Of a stretch of DNA of 64,000 nt, positions 17,453 to 25,870 are shown one piece after another (within the stretch, counting starts at the first letter, position 1; the number at the start of each line of letters is the position of its first letter). A model generated the notes under the pieces. The model had not been told where the DNA came from. It saw only the letters and a list, made by a program, of their open reading frames with translations, and made no database searches. The DNA comes from Skermanella mucosa (GTDB lineage: Bacteria; Pseudomonadota; Alphaproteobacteria; Azospirillales; Azospirillaceae). The stretch covers positions 1,362,501-1,426,500 of the forward strand of contig NZ_CP086106.1 of the NCBI RefSeq assembly GCF_016765655.2, given 5' to 3'. The position numbers were made by a program, and so were the translations under genes.

Positions 17453-19777
17453 TTATTCGGCGGCGATCGCGGGGCGATGCTCCTGGATCAGGCGCCAAAT
17501 CTTCTGCGGTGTTGCAGGCATGTCCACATGCCGCACCCCGTAGACCGACAGCGCGTCCACCACGGCGTTGATCACCGCGGGCGGCGCCCCGATCGCCCCG
17601 GCCTCCCCGGCGCCCTTCATGCCGAGCGCGTTGGTCGTGCTGGGCACCTCGTTCAGCTTGAACTGGACGAACGGGATGTTGTTGGCCCGCGGCATGCAAT
17701 AGTCCATGAAGGAGCCGGTCAGCAGCTGGCCCGAGTCGGGGTCGTAGACGCATTCCTCGTACACGGCCTGCCCGATGCCCTGTCCGACGCCGCCATGGAC
17801 CTGGCCGGCCAGCATCATCGGGTTGAGCACCTTGCCGAAATCATCGACCACGGTGTAGCGGACGAACTCGATCCCGCCGGTGTCCTCGTCGATCTCCAGC
17901 TCGCAGACGTGGCAGCCGTTGGGGAAGGTGGCGGCCGGCGGCGTCCAGCGGGCCTCCTCGTCGAAGGCGAAGCCGCCGTCGGCCGGCGCGCTGGCCTTGG
18001 CGACATCCTGGATCGTCACCTTGCGGTCGGTGCCGACGATGGTGAAGGTCCCGTCCTCGAACCCGATATCCACGGCCGCTGCCTCCAGCAGCTCCGCCGC
18101 CTTGGCCCGGGCCTTCTCGATCACCCGTTCCGCCGTGTCGGACAGGGCGGCGCCGCCGACCGGGATGGAGCGGGAGCCGCCCGTGCCCGAGCCGAAGCTG
18201 ATCCGCGCGCTGTCGCCCTGGACGATCTCGATGTCCTCCGCCGGGATGCCCAGCCGGTCGGAGACGATCTGGGTATAGGCCGTCTCGTGCCCCTGGCCGT
18301 TGGACTGGGAGCCGATCAGCACCGTCACCTTGCCGGCGCCGGACATCTGGATCGTCGCCTGCTCCGGCCCGCCGCCCGAGCAGGCCTCGATATAGGTGGC
18401 GAGGCCGATGCCGCGCAGCTTGCGGCGCGACCGCGCCTCCGCCCGGCGCTGCTCGAAGCTGGTCCAGCCCGACAGTTCCAGCGCGTCGTCCATGTTGCGG
18501 GCGAACTCGCCGGTGTCGTAGGTGAGGCCCAGGGCGGTGTTGAAGGGCATCGCCTCCGGCGGGATGAAGTTGCGCCGGCGCAGCTCGCCCGGATGCATCC
18601 CCAGCTCCCGTGCCGCCGCGTCCACCAGCCGCTCCAGCAGGTAGGCCGCTTCCGGCCGGCCGGCTCCCCGGTAGGCGTCCACCGGGTTGGTGTTGGTGAA
18701 GACGCCCTTGACCAGCACGTGGATCGCCGGGGTGGTGTAGACCCCGGCCAGCATGGCCGTGCCGGCGTCGGTCGGGATGTAGGGGCCGAAGTTCGACAGG
18801 TAGGCGCCCAGGTTGGCGACGGTGGAGACCCGCAGCGCCAGGAACCTGCCGTCGGCGTCCAGCGCCAGGTCGGCGTGGGAGACGTTGTCGCGCCCGTGGT
18901 CGTCGCTGAGGAAGGCCTCGCCCCGCTCCGACGTCCACTTGACCGGACGGTTCAGCTTGCGCGCGGCGAACAGCGACAGGACATATTCCGGATACATGAA
19001 GATCTTCATGCCGAAGCCGCCGCCCACGTCGGTGGTCAGCACGTGGAACTTCTCTTCCGGCTCGTTGAAGATCTGGGTCGCGAGCTGGGTGCGCAGCCCG
19101 TGGACGCCCTGGCTGGAGACGTAGAGGACATAGCGGTCGGTGTCGTCGATCGAGGCGAGGCAGGCCCGGCCCTCCATCGAGTTCGGCACGATCCGGTTGT
19201 TCACCAGGTCGATGCTGACCACCTTGGCGGCCTTGGCGAACCCGGCCTCGGTCGCGGCATGGTCGCCCTTTTCCCATTCGAAGCTGAGGTTGCCGGGCGC
19301 CTGCTCCCACACCTGGGGCGCGTTGGACGCCAGGGCGCCCACGGTGTCGGCGATGGCCGGCAGCTCCGAATAGTCGATCATGACCAGCTCGGAGGCGTCG
19401 CGCGCCGCGTCCAGCGTCTCCGCGACGATGAAGACGACGGGGTCGCCCACGTGGCGGACGCGGCCCTTGGCGAGGGCCGGGCGCGGCGGCATCACCAGCG
19501 GCTGGCCGTTGCGCTGGACCAGCGGGACGTTGCAGGGCAGGGGGGCGATGTTGGCCGCCTCCAGGTCCTCCACCGTGTAGATGCCGAGCACGCCGGGGGC
19601 GTTGCGGGCGTCTTCCAGGTCGATGGAGACGATCTCCGCATGGGCGTGGGGCGAGCGCAGGACATACCCGTAGGTCTGCCCCGGCAGGGAAATGTCGTCG
19701 GTATAGCGCCCGCGCCCGGTCAGCAGGCGGGCGTCCTCGGTGCGCGGCACCGCTTGTCCGATTCCAAACTTGGCCAT
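17453..19777 (-). CDS. Form II CoxL-like molybdenum hydroxylase large subunit
   Basis: 774 residues of the xanthine dehydrogenase/aerobic CO dehydrogenase large-subunit family. The N-terminal half starts [17 protein letters not shown]. The molybdenum-cofactor half follows with [13 protein letters not shown], the active-site loop AYRGAGR and the catalytic glutamate in [17 protein letters not shown] marks form II, not true form I CO dehydrogenases, which carry AYxCSFR; the substrate is therefore unknown. The usual FAD (CoxM) and iron-sulfur (CoxS) subunits are absent on both sides, so this is an orphan catalytic subunit that must borrow partners or has lost them. The ATG begins at 19777. Confidence 0.9.
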   Translation of the reverse strand: MAKFGIGQAVPRTEDARLLTGRGRYTDDISLPGQTYGYVLRSPHAHAEIVSIDLEDARNAPGVLGIYTVEDLEAANIAPLPCNVPLVQRNGQPLVMPPRPALAKGRVRHVGDPVVFIVAETLDAARDASELVMIDYSELPAIADTVGALASNAPQVWEQAPGNLSFEWEKGDHAATEAGFAKAAKVVSIDLVNNRIVPNSMEGRACLASIDDTDRYVLYVSSQGVHGLRTQLATQIFNEPEEKFHVLTTDVGGGFGMKIFMYPEYVLSLFAARKLNRPVKWTSERGEAFLSDDHGRDNVSHADLALDADGRFLALRVSTVANLGAYLSNFGPYIPTDAGTAMLAGVYTTPAIHVLVKGVFTNTNPVDAYRGAGRPEAAYLLERLVDAAARELGMHPGELRRRNFIPPEAMPFNTALGLTYDTGEFARNMDDALELSGWTSFEQRRAEARSRRKLRGIGLATYIEACSGGGPEQATIQMSGAGKVTVLIGSQSNGQGHETAYTQIVSDRLGIPAEDIEIVQGDSARISFGSGTGGSRSIPVGGAALSDTAERVIEKARAKAAELLEAAAVDIGFEDGTFTIVGTDRKVTIQDVAKASAPADGGFAFDEEARWTPPAATFPNGCHVCELEIDEDTGGIEFVRYTVVDDFGKVLNPMMLAGQVHGGVGQGIGQAVYEECVYDPDSGQLLTGSFMDYCMPRANNIPFVQFKLNEVPSTTNALGMKGAGEAGAIGAPPAVINAVVDALSVYGVRHVDMPATPQKIWRLIQEHRPAIAAE

Positions 19778-19997
19778 GTGATCTGAACCCCCCTGAAGGA
19801 ATGCGCCGGCAGATTGTGCTGCCTGGTTGTGCCGTTGTCTCCGTAAGCCAGAGAGTTTATGCGTGTCCAGCCGGATGACAAACCCCGGAAGTGGTCTTAC
19901 CTGACATGTCCCGAAAAGATGCTCGGCGGGCAGCGCAGGGTCCTTATGTTCCTGGATGTTTCACCGATCAGCTGAGCTTGGAAAGCACCGGAAAGCC

Positions 19998-20741
19998 ATG
20001 TGCGGACGCTACACCCTCGCGACTCCGGTCGCCGAAATGAGCCGGATGTTCGGCTTTCCCGACCTGCCGAACCTGCCGGCCCGCTTCAACATCGCGCCGA
20101 CCCAGGACGTCGCGGTGGTGCGCTGGCTGGACGACGAGAAGCGGCGCGCGCTGTCCCTGGTGCGCTGGGGGTTGGTGCCCCACTGGGCCGACGATCCGTC
20201 GATCGGCAGCCGGATGATCAACGCGCGGTCCGAATCGGTGGCCGACAAGCCGTCCTTCCGCAGCGCCTTCGCCCGCCGCCGCTGCCTGGTCCCGGCCGAC
20301 GGGTTCTATGAATGGCAGCAGCATGTGCCCAAGGGGGCGAAGAAGCAGCCCTTCCGCATCCGCCGCCGCGACAGGCAACCCTTCGCCTTCGCCGGATTGT
20401 GGGAGACCTGGAAGGGACCGAAGGGCGGCCCTGACCTGGACCACCCGCTGGAGACGGTCACAATCGTGACGACCACGGCCAACGGCGTGCTGAAGCCGCT
20501 GCACGAGCGGATGCCGGTGATCCTGGCCGAGGACGACTATGCCGCGTGGCTGGACCCGGAGACTTCCGTGGAAGCCGCCGGGGCGCTGCTTCGGCCCTGC
20601 CCGGAGGATTGGCTGGAGGCCTATCCGGTCAGCACGCGGGTGAACAGCGTGCGGAACGACGACCCGTCCTGTGTCGATCCGGTCGAGGGGGCCGGGGGGA
20701 CGGCGGGGACGCCGGAGCCGAGGCAGCCGAAACTGCTGTGA
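19998..20741 (+). CDS. SOS response-associated peptidase family protein (YedK/HMCES)
   Basis: 247 residues. Residue 2 is the catalytic cysteine (MCGRYTLAT), exposed after removal of the initiator methionine. N in MINARSES and E in GFYEWQ are the other active-site residues of the family, and RFNIAPTQ is conserved. Family members form a thiazolidine link with abasic sites in single-stranded DNA to protect them. The start at 19998 is fixed by the need for Cys2; the frame is open further upstream. The C-terminal about 20 residues are low complexity. Confidence 0.94.
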   Translation: MCGRYTLATPVAEMSRMFGFPDLPNLPARFNIAPTQDVAVVRWLDDEKRRALSLVRWGLVPHWADDPSIGSRMINARSESVADKPSFRSAFARRRCLVPADGFYEWQQHVPKGAKKQPFRIRRRDRQPFAFAGLWETWKGPKGGPDLDHPLETVTIVTTTANGVLKPLHERMPVILAEDDYAAWLDPETSVEAAGALLRPCPEDWLEAYPVSTRVNSVRNDDPSCVDPVEGAGGTAGTPEPRQPKLL

Positions 20742-21075
20742 CGGGGGGATGACGCCCCCCGGGGTGTGGCCGCGGATGTCATCAAACGTGATCATGGCGG
20801 CGGGCGCTCCTGTCCCGGAGGTGCCGAGGGGGCCACAGATTACGGCGATGTCCACAGATGGGGGCGATATGTAGGCTTTTGTCATGATCGGACGGTGGCG
20901 TTCCTGCCATTTGTCTCCTTATGGTCTCCTTTCATCTCGTATCATCTTACGCGGGCTTGACTCGCGCATCCACGTGCGAACCATCACGGCGAAGGATGCT
21001 GACATCATCCCCCCGGATCATGTCAGCAAACGTGATCATCCGTGCGCAGGGGGCGGGTTGGTGCCGTGGTCCTGC

Positions 21076-22396
21076 GGGACTGTCGGGAATTCCGTGCTTG
21101 GCGGGGCGGGTTCAGTATCAGGCGGTCATCGCCTTTGCGAACCGGTCGCCGAAGATGACAGCCATCTGGGCTTTGGCGGCCGTCCATTCCCGGGGCGGCA
21201 TCTTCCAGTCTTTCTCCGCGCGGTTCAAGACGAGAAACAGGAGCTTCAGCGCGGCCTCGTCATTGGGGAAATGCCCCCTGGCCCGGACCGCCCGGCGCAG
21301 CTTTGAGTTCAACGCTTCAATGGCATTGGTCGTGTAAAGGATGCGCCGGACCTCGCGCGGGAAGGCAAAGAAGGGGATGACCTCCGGCCACGCCCGCCGC
21401 CAAGCCTTGCCGATGGCCGCGTATTTTTCGCCCCAAGGCCCGGTCTCAAAGGCGCTCAGAGCCATCTCGGCGGCCTTGTCGTCGACAGCGTCGTAGACCG
21501 TCTTCAGGGCGGCGGCGATGGCCTTGCGGTCCTTCCAGGACGCGAACTCCATGCTGTGGCGCAGCAGATGAACGACGCAAGTCTGAACAATCGTCTCCGG
21601 ATAGGCAGCCGCGATCGCCTCGGGAAAGCCTTTCAGCCCATCGACGACGGCCAGCAGGATGTCCTCCACACCCCGGTTCTTCAACTCGTTCAGGACGCGC
21701 AGCCAGAACTTGGCGCCCTCGTTCTGTTCGATCCACAGGCCCAGCACCTCCTTGGCGCCGTCGGCCCGCACGCCGATGGCGACATGGATGGCCTTGTTGC
21801 GGACCAGACCTTCGTCGCGGATCTTGACCCGGATGGCATCCAGGAACACCAGGGGGTAGATCGCCTCCAGCGGCCGGTTCTGCCAGGCCGTCACCTCCTC
21901 GATCACGGCGTCCGTCACCGTGGAGATCAGGTCGGCCGACACCTCGATGCCATAGAGCTCCCGCAGGTGTCCCGTGATCTCCCGGGTTGACATGCCGCGT
22001 GCGTACATTGAGATGATCTTCTCGTCGAAGCCGGGGAAGCGCCGCTGGTATTTGCCGATCAGCGCCGGATCGAACGTCCCCGACCGATCGCGGGGAATGG
22101 ACAGACCCATCGAGCCGCCATCGGTCAGCACCGTCTTGTGGCCGTAACCGTTGCGACGGTTGCCGCTCTCATCTCCAGCCAGATGATGATCCAGCTCCGC
22201 CTTCAGCGCCCGCTCCGTCAGCGCCTTCTTCAGCTGGTCGAGCAGGCCGTTCTGGTCGAATGCCGTCTTCGCATCGGCTCCAGCCAGCAGCTGGTCAAGG
22301 ATCGCGTCAGGGATAACAGGATCTTTGCGTCGGGCCATTCAGGGTCTCCTTCTGTTTCAGGATAACCCCGCCAAGCACGAAATTCCCGATAGTCCC
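21076..22396 (-). mobile_element. Complete IS256-family insertion sequence (1321 bp)
   Basis: The termini are 31-bp inverted repeats at 21076-21106 and 22366-22396, both reading GGGACTRTCGGGAATTYCGT inward from their outer end and matching at 29 of 31 positions. Directly outside each end is the same 8-bp sequence GGTCCTGC (21068-21075 and 22397-22404), an exact target duplication of the length expected for IS256 elements. The single transposase gene fills the interior. Intact ends, intact gene and perfect duplication point to recent insertion. Confidence 0.95.
21118..22338 (-). CDS. IS256-family (mutator-type) transposase
   Basis: 406 residues, full length for the family. The DDE-type catalytic region includes YPLVFLDAIRVKIRDEG (first Asp), LLAVVDGLKGFPEAI (second Asp) and the family signature region CVVHLLRHSMEF, with the Glu in NAIEALNSKLRRAV. 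The N-terminal part (AELDHHLAGDESGNRRNGYG) is the DNA-binding and zinc-like segment. No frameshift or internal stop is seen, so it should be active. It starts 28 bp inside the right inverted repeat. Confidence 0.96.
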   Translation of the reverse strand: MARRKDPVIPDAILDQLLAGADAKTAFDQNGLLDQLKKALTERALKAELDHHLAGDESGNRRNGYGHKTVLTDGGSMGLSIPRDRSGTFDPALIGKYQRRFPGFDEKIISMYARGMSTREITGHLRELYGIEVSADLISTVTDAVIEEVTAWQNRPLEAIYPLVFLDAIRVKIRDEGLVRNKAIHVAIGVRADGAKEVLGLWIEQNEGAKFWLRVLNELKNRGVEDILLAVVDGLKGFPEAIAAAYPETIVQTCVVHLLRHSMEFASWKDRKAIAAALKTVYDAVDDKAAEMALSAFETGPWGEKYAAIGKAWRRAWPEVIPFFAFPREVRRILYTTNAIEALNSKLRRAVRARGHFPNDEAALKLLFLVLNRAEKDWKMPPREWTAAKAQMAVIFGDRFAKAMTA

Positions 22397-23058
22397 GGTC
22401 CTGCATCACTCCATCTCGTCATGCGCGGGCTTGACCCGCGCATCCACGTGCGAACCTTCGCGACGGCAATTGCTGACATCACCGTCCCGGATCACGTCAG
22501 CAAACGTGATCATCCATGCGCAGGGGCAGGCTGGTGTCGTGGACCCTGCATTACTCCTTCCCGTCATACGTGGGCCCGACCCGTGCATCCACGTGCGAAC
22601 CTTCGCGACAGCGATTGCTGACATCATCCCCCCGGATCACGTCAGCAAACGTAGTCATCCGCGCGTAGGGGCAGGCCAGTGTCATGGCTCCTGCATTACT
22701 CCCTCCCGTCATGCGCGGGCTTGACCCGCGCATCTCCGTGCGAACCTTCGCGACGGCTATTGCTGACATCATCCCCCCGGATCACGTCAGCAAACGTATT
22801 CATCCGCGCGCAGGGGCAGGCCAGTGTCATGGTTCCTGCATTACTCCCTCCCGTCATGCGCAGGCTTGACCCGCGCATCCCCGTGCGAACCTTCGCGACG
22901 GCGATTGCTGACATCACTCCCTCGGATCACGTCAGCAAACGTATTCATCCGCGCGCGGGAGAAGGCGGGTGCCGTGGGTCCTGATATTCACGCTGCAAAG
23001 ATCCGGCACCGAGATGCGGCGACAAGCCTAGCGCGAATTGGTGAAGGAATACCTTCCT

Positions 23059-23079
23059 GACAGCACGAAAGATGCTGTC
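23059..23079. other. Short perfect inverted repeat upstream of the secreted protein gene
   Basis: GACAGCA (23059-23065) and TGCTGTC (23073-23079) flank a 7-base loop, in an AT-rich stretch 134 bp before the TTG start at 23213. It may be an operator or a weak hairpin. The rest of 22984-23212 shows nothing that I can name. Confidence 0.3.
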
Positions 23080-23212
23080 GCGCGAACGTTTCAATTATTT
23101 TTATACAAATAGGAGATAAAGAAGGCGCCAAGATGTCCGCAAGGTAGTGCGGGCACCGAGGCGCCGGCCCGATTCCGTGCCGGCAGGTCCATAGGCAATC
23201 GGGGGCACGGAC

Positions 23213-24007
23213 TTGGACAAAGGCAGGGATCTGGTCGCCGCGCTGGCGGGGACATTCATGGTGGCCTGGGCCGGCGGCGGGGCGGGTGTCGCCGTCGCGG
23301 CATCCTCCGACGGGGCGGACCCGCTGAAGCGCTATATCGAGGCGATCTCCGACGCGGCCGTTCCGACCCCGGCCAAGATCGACGATCGCCTGGTGCCCAT
23401 CCGTCGCGATAACGCGGCCCTGCGCCGGGAGACCGAGGCCGCCGACTCCCGGGTCAAGGTCGTGTCCTGGATGTCGGAAAGCGCGTTCCAGCGTTTCTAT
23501 TCCCAGCCGGAGGAACTGCCGGCGGACAAGTCGGCCCCGCCCAACTGGGGCACGGTGATGTGGGTGACGGCCGTTCCGCAGGTGCAGGACTTCTGCCGCT
23601 CGTTGGGCACCCGCGACACGGTCGCGATCACCAATCGCCTCCTTCAGCTTTTCGGGCTGCCGCCGACCGGTCAGAACGCGCGCTTCGTGGAGATGTGGGT
23701 GTCGCCCAAGGACATGCTGCGCCCCTGTCCCGACCGCGAAGTGGACGACAGCCGCTGCGAGGTCGATACGGCGAGCGACGTGGACGATTATCGGACCTGG
23801 TTCACCGGCAACTATGCGAAATCCTACAACGCCTCCGGTTTTCCGTGGACCCGGCTGGGATACACCTATGACTGGGCGCCCGCCGACGACAGGGCGAACC
23901 CGAACAAGCCCAAGGGCGCCAGCGAGTTCATCCTGAGGCCGGGAACGCCCTATACGATCACGGGGCGGTACACGACCGCGGAGTATTGCCAGCGGCCGGC
24001 GCGGTGA
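23213..24007 (+). CDS. Hypothetical secreted protein
   Basis: 264 residues; I do not recognise the family. A TTG start at 23213, 8 bp after a GGGGG tract, gives a signal-peptide-like N-terminus: basic residues, a hydrophobic Ala/Gly segment to about residue 28 and the cleavage-like site AVAAS. The mature part is rich in Trp and Tyr (PNWGTVMWVT, RTWFTGNYAKSYN, YTYDWAP) and has four cysteines (C at QDFCRSL, RPCPD, SRCEV, EYCQR) that could form two disulfides in the periplasm. That pattern suggests a secreted enzyme or binding protein. Nothing in its neighbours (repeat array upstream, tRNA downstream) hints at a role. Confidence 0.75.
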   Translation: MDKGRDLVAALAGTFMVAWAGGGAGVAVAASSDGADPLKRYIEAISDAAVPTPAKIDDRLVPIRRDNAALRRETEAADSRVKVVSWMSESAFQRFYSQPEELPADKSAPPNWGTVMWVTAVPQVQDFCRSLGTRDTVAITNRLLQLFGLPPTGQNARFVEMWVSPKDMLRPCPDREVDDSRCEVDTASDVDDYRTWFTGNYAKSYNASGFPWTRLGYTYDWAPADDRANPNKPKGASEFILRPGTPYTITGRYTTAEYCQRPAR

Positions 24008-24088
24008 AGGCGGGGCCGTGATGCAGGGCGGTGAATTTGATTGACCCCGGGGTGCCGGCGAGTATGATCCCGGCACTTTCCCCAGGGA

Positions 24089-24175
24089 GCCCCTGTGGCG
24101 GAATCGGTAGACGCGGCGGACTCAAAATCCGTTGCCAGTGATGGCGTGCCAGTTCGAGTCTGGCCGGGGGCACCA
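24089..24175 (+). tRNA. tRNA-Leu(CAA)
   Basis: An 87-base class II tRNA with encoded CCA. The 7-bp acceptor stem pairs GCCCCTG with CGGGGGC (one G-U). The anticodon loop CTCAAAA gives the anticodon CAA at 24123-24125, reading UUG. A long variable arm (GTTGCCAGTGATGGCGTGCC) and the T arm GTTCGAGTC confirm leucine identity. A lower-GC accessory segment begins directly after it, so it may be an integration site, but I found no second copy of its 3' end in the window. Confidence 0.97.
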
Positions 24176-24522
24176 ATCAAACCAAAGCTTCGTGCGCATG
24201 AGGGCCTGTTGCGGGCTTCACTCAATGACTGTATTGCAGTCTCGCCCGGGTAGCAGGAGATACGTAATCAGGCGTGAGCCAGGTAAGTTCCGAGGTATGT
24301 TGCCCGGCGGCTGGCCATGTCAAATTGCGGCGCTGTCTTGATAAAGATGCGCCTCACTCATATTGAAGCTTAGTGCGTTGTTTTTCCGAGAGAGAAGTGA
24401 TTCCTGCATTGTACTCGGCGAATGAAACCGCTTTCTTTTCAAAACGAACCAGGCATTGAAAGTCATCTTTGTTTCACTGTCATTAGGGAGCTGAACATCA
24501 CTCGTCCTGTACACGGCCTACC
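24176..24522. other. 347-bp gap without a supported gene
   Basis: AT-richer than the rest of the window. A minus-strand frame of 64 codons (24320-24514) has no recognisable domain and no convincing ribosome binding site. I see no hairpin terminator or repeat here. Confidence 0.5.
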
Positions 24523-24822
24523 CTATACGCTTTTCCACTCCCGCACAGGCGGCCATTGTTGGGCGGCGTGAAGCACGCGAAGGATCGTCACCGCGCGAGT
24601 GTCTTCGGTATAGACAACTACGTAATTTGTTCGAACCACCATTTCGCGTGTGCCGGCGACTCGGCCGGTCCGGTAGAGCTTCGGATGTTCAGGCAGCTTT
24701 GCAGTCTTGGCCTCAATGTCGTTCTTTAGACGCTGAGCGGCGTCCAAATTGTCATCTGATATGTAATCAAGTATTGCCAGGAGATCGGCGCGGGCCGTTT
24801 CCCGCCACTCAAGCACCGCCAC
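24523..24822 (-). CDS. RelE/ParE-family toxin
   Basis: 99 residues with the compact RelE/ParE fold order: helices VLEWRETARADLLAILDYISDDN and AAQRLKNDIEAKTAKL, then the beta-sheet core YRTGRVAGTREMVV, NYVVVYTEDTRAVTILRVLHAAQQWP. The ILRVLHA(A)xxWP ending is a hallmark of the family. It overlaps the antitoxin gene by 14 bp and is transcribed second. RelE members cut mRNA on ribosomes, ParE members poison gyrase; the conserved RVLHA strand does not separate these. Lower GC than the flanking genes suggests acquisition. Confidence 0.92.
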   Translation of the reverse strand: MAVLEWRETARADLLAILDYISDDNLDAAQRLKNDIEAKTAKLPEHPKLYRTGRVAGTREMVVRTNYVVVYTEDTRAVTILRVLHAAQQWPPVREWKSV

Positions 24823-25108
24823 GACGTTTCCTGTCGATCAAGGCTTGAGCTTCGTCCATGACATGTTGATGAGATGCCGCTGGGCTTGTGTCGGCCAGCG
24901 CCTCGTGAACCTTGGCCCGAAACCATTCGTCATAAGCTTCAGGTGTCACAGTCAATCCGATCGGCAGCGCGCCTTCTTTGGCAATGCGCGTAAGCAAGAT
25001 ACGTACGGCATCCGAGACAGTGAGGCCGACATTGGCGAGCTTTTCCGTTGCATCAGCCTTGAGTTTGTCATCCACGCGGATGTGCAGCATTGATGTCTGG
25101 GCAGCCAT
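24809..25108 (-). CDS. RelB/DinJ-family antitoxin
   Basis: 99 residues. The N-terminal ribbon-helix-helix reads MLHIRVDDKLKADATEKLANVG, then LTVSDAVRILLTRIAKEGALP, as in DinJ/RelB proteins. The C-terminal half (EAYDEWFRAKVHEALAD) would wrap the toxin. It is the first gene of the pair and lies 31 bp downstream of an 18-bp palindrome, the likely site of autoregulation by the antitoxin dimer. Confidence 0.92.
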   Translation of the reverse strand: MAAQTSMLHIRVDDKLKADATEKLANVGLTVSDAVRILLTRIAKEGALPIGLTVTPEAYDEWFRAKVHEALADTSPAASHQHVMDEAQALIDRKRRGGA

Positions 25109-25139
25109 CGCCGGTTCTCCTGTTGCAGGCTCCTATCAT

Positions 25140-25157
25140 GTATCTCAATTGAGATAC
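25140..25157. promoter_or_regulatory. Palindromic operator of the toxin-antitoxin pair
   Basis: GTATCTCAATTGAGATAC is a perfect 18-bp palindrome that ends 31 bp upstream of the antitoxin start. Ribbon-helix-helix antitoxins such as RelB and DinJ bind such sites at their own promoter. The position and symmetry fit; binding is inferred. Confidence 0.75.
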
Positions 25158-25307
25158 GATCAAGGGCGTAATGTCCCCGAGGTTGGCATGTGGCCATTGC
25201 GTGATCTACGGTATGTTTACTTGGATGTCGAAACTCGTTCTTCATCCTGACCGGGCTTGTCCTGCGGGGCTCAATCAGCGAAGGCTTGATGAAACATCCT
25301 CATCCCG

Positions 25308-25730
25308 CTACCCCTTGGAGGTAGCCCCTAGTGAATCTGCCAGAAATACAGCTTCTTTGTCAGTAATCATGGTTCCGCTAGCGCGGACAGCGGTTGTCAT
25401 ATTACCCCGCATTAATGACCAGCCAATTAAGAATTGGCTTAGAGGATCAACTAAAGAGGTCAGACGCACAAGCGCCATCGGACATGCTTTCCCGTTGCTA
25501 GCTTCCCCCATTGCGCGTGGCCCAATAAATTCGCCGATACCAAAAACTCCTCGTGGATCTTTGCCCTGCTTCATGAGCCAAACACGATCCCCGAATCGAG
25601 CTTTTGTAGACTGAAACCGCCAGGGTTCGTCAGCATAGCCGTTGTTGGTACAAAGATTTAGCAATCCTATGATCTTACTATGTGGAAATCCTTGGTTTTC
25701 TTCTACCCAACTTATTATGAAGTCCGCCAC
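25308..25730 (-). CDS. EVE-like domain protein
   Basis: 140 residues. The stretch KARFGDRVWLMKQGKDPRG followed by VFGIGEFIGP, and the later VRLTSLVDPL, match the EVE-like domain often fused to HNH or McrB-type nucleases (pattern GDRVFLLKQG..RGIFGSG). EVE-type folds bind modified bases. Here it stands alone, with no nuclease domain or neighbour restriction gene in sight, so it is either a stand-alone reader or a remnant. Low GC and the position between a toxin-antitoxin pair and the core transporter gene suggest an accessory island. The assignment is by motif only. Confidence 0.6.
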   Translation of the reverse strand: MADFIISWVEENQGFPHSKIIGLLNLCTNNGYADEPWRFQSTKARFGDRVWLMKQGKDPRGVFGIGEFIGPRAMGEASNGKACPMALVRLTSLVDPLSQFLIGWSLMRGNMTTAVRASGTMITDKEAVFLADSLGATSKG

Positions 25731-25870
25731 CTATGCTCCACTCCTCTTAGTTTTTTCCGTTTCACAGCTTGATGCCCGTTTAATGATTCGACTAAACAGC
25801 AATAGCTGGCGGAAAATTATCCCCTAGATCTAATACATTTTACTTCGTCGATCATTTATCAAACCGGCTT

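Larger units (their letters stand above)
20932..22983. repeat. Five-unit 145-bp tandem palindromic repeat array, split by an IS
   Basis: The anchor GCGGGC (or a one-base variant) of each unit lies at 20951, 22425, 22570, 22715 and 22860, so the last four are exactly 145 bp apart. The first two become 145 bp apart once the IS and one copy of its target duplication are removed (117 + 28). Each unit holds two imperfect palindromes: ATGCGCGGG..CCCGCGCAT, and GCTGACATCATCC..GGATCACGTCAGC. The spacer after them is more variable. 145 is not a multiple of 3, and reading frames shift between units, so the array is not coding. No cas genes are near and there are no spacers, so it is not CRISPR. It resembles REP/BIME-type elements. 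Confidence 0.92.

Noticed and set aside
17477-19786. Long open frame antisense to the CoxL-like gene
   Set aside because: Same effect of GC-rich codon bias; no domain and no ribosome site.
20932-22983. CRISPR-like regular repeats
   Set aside because: The units are 145 bp with two palindromes and only slowly changing sequence between them. There are no short conserved repeats with unique spacers, and no cas genes.
22431-22984. Small open frames inside the repeat units
   Set aside because: They recur only because the DNA is repeated; frames shift between units (145 is not a multiple of 3) and no ribosome site precedes them.
24151-24175. tRNA-Leu 3' end as an attachment site
   Set aside because: No direct repeat of the 3' end and no integrase gene were found in the window, so an attL/attR pair cannot be supported.
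24320-24514. 64-codon minus-strand frame
   Set aside because: No domain, no ribosome site; lies in a gap of low coding appearance.
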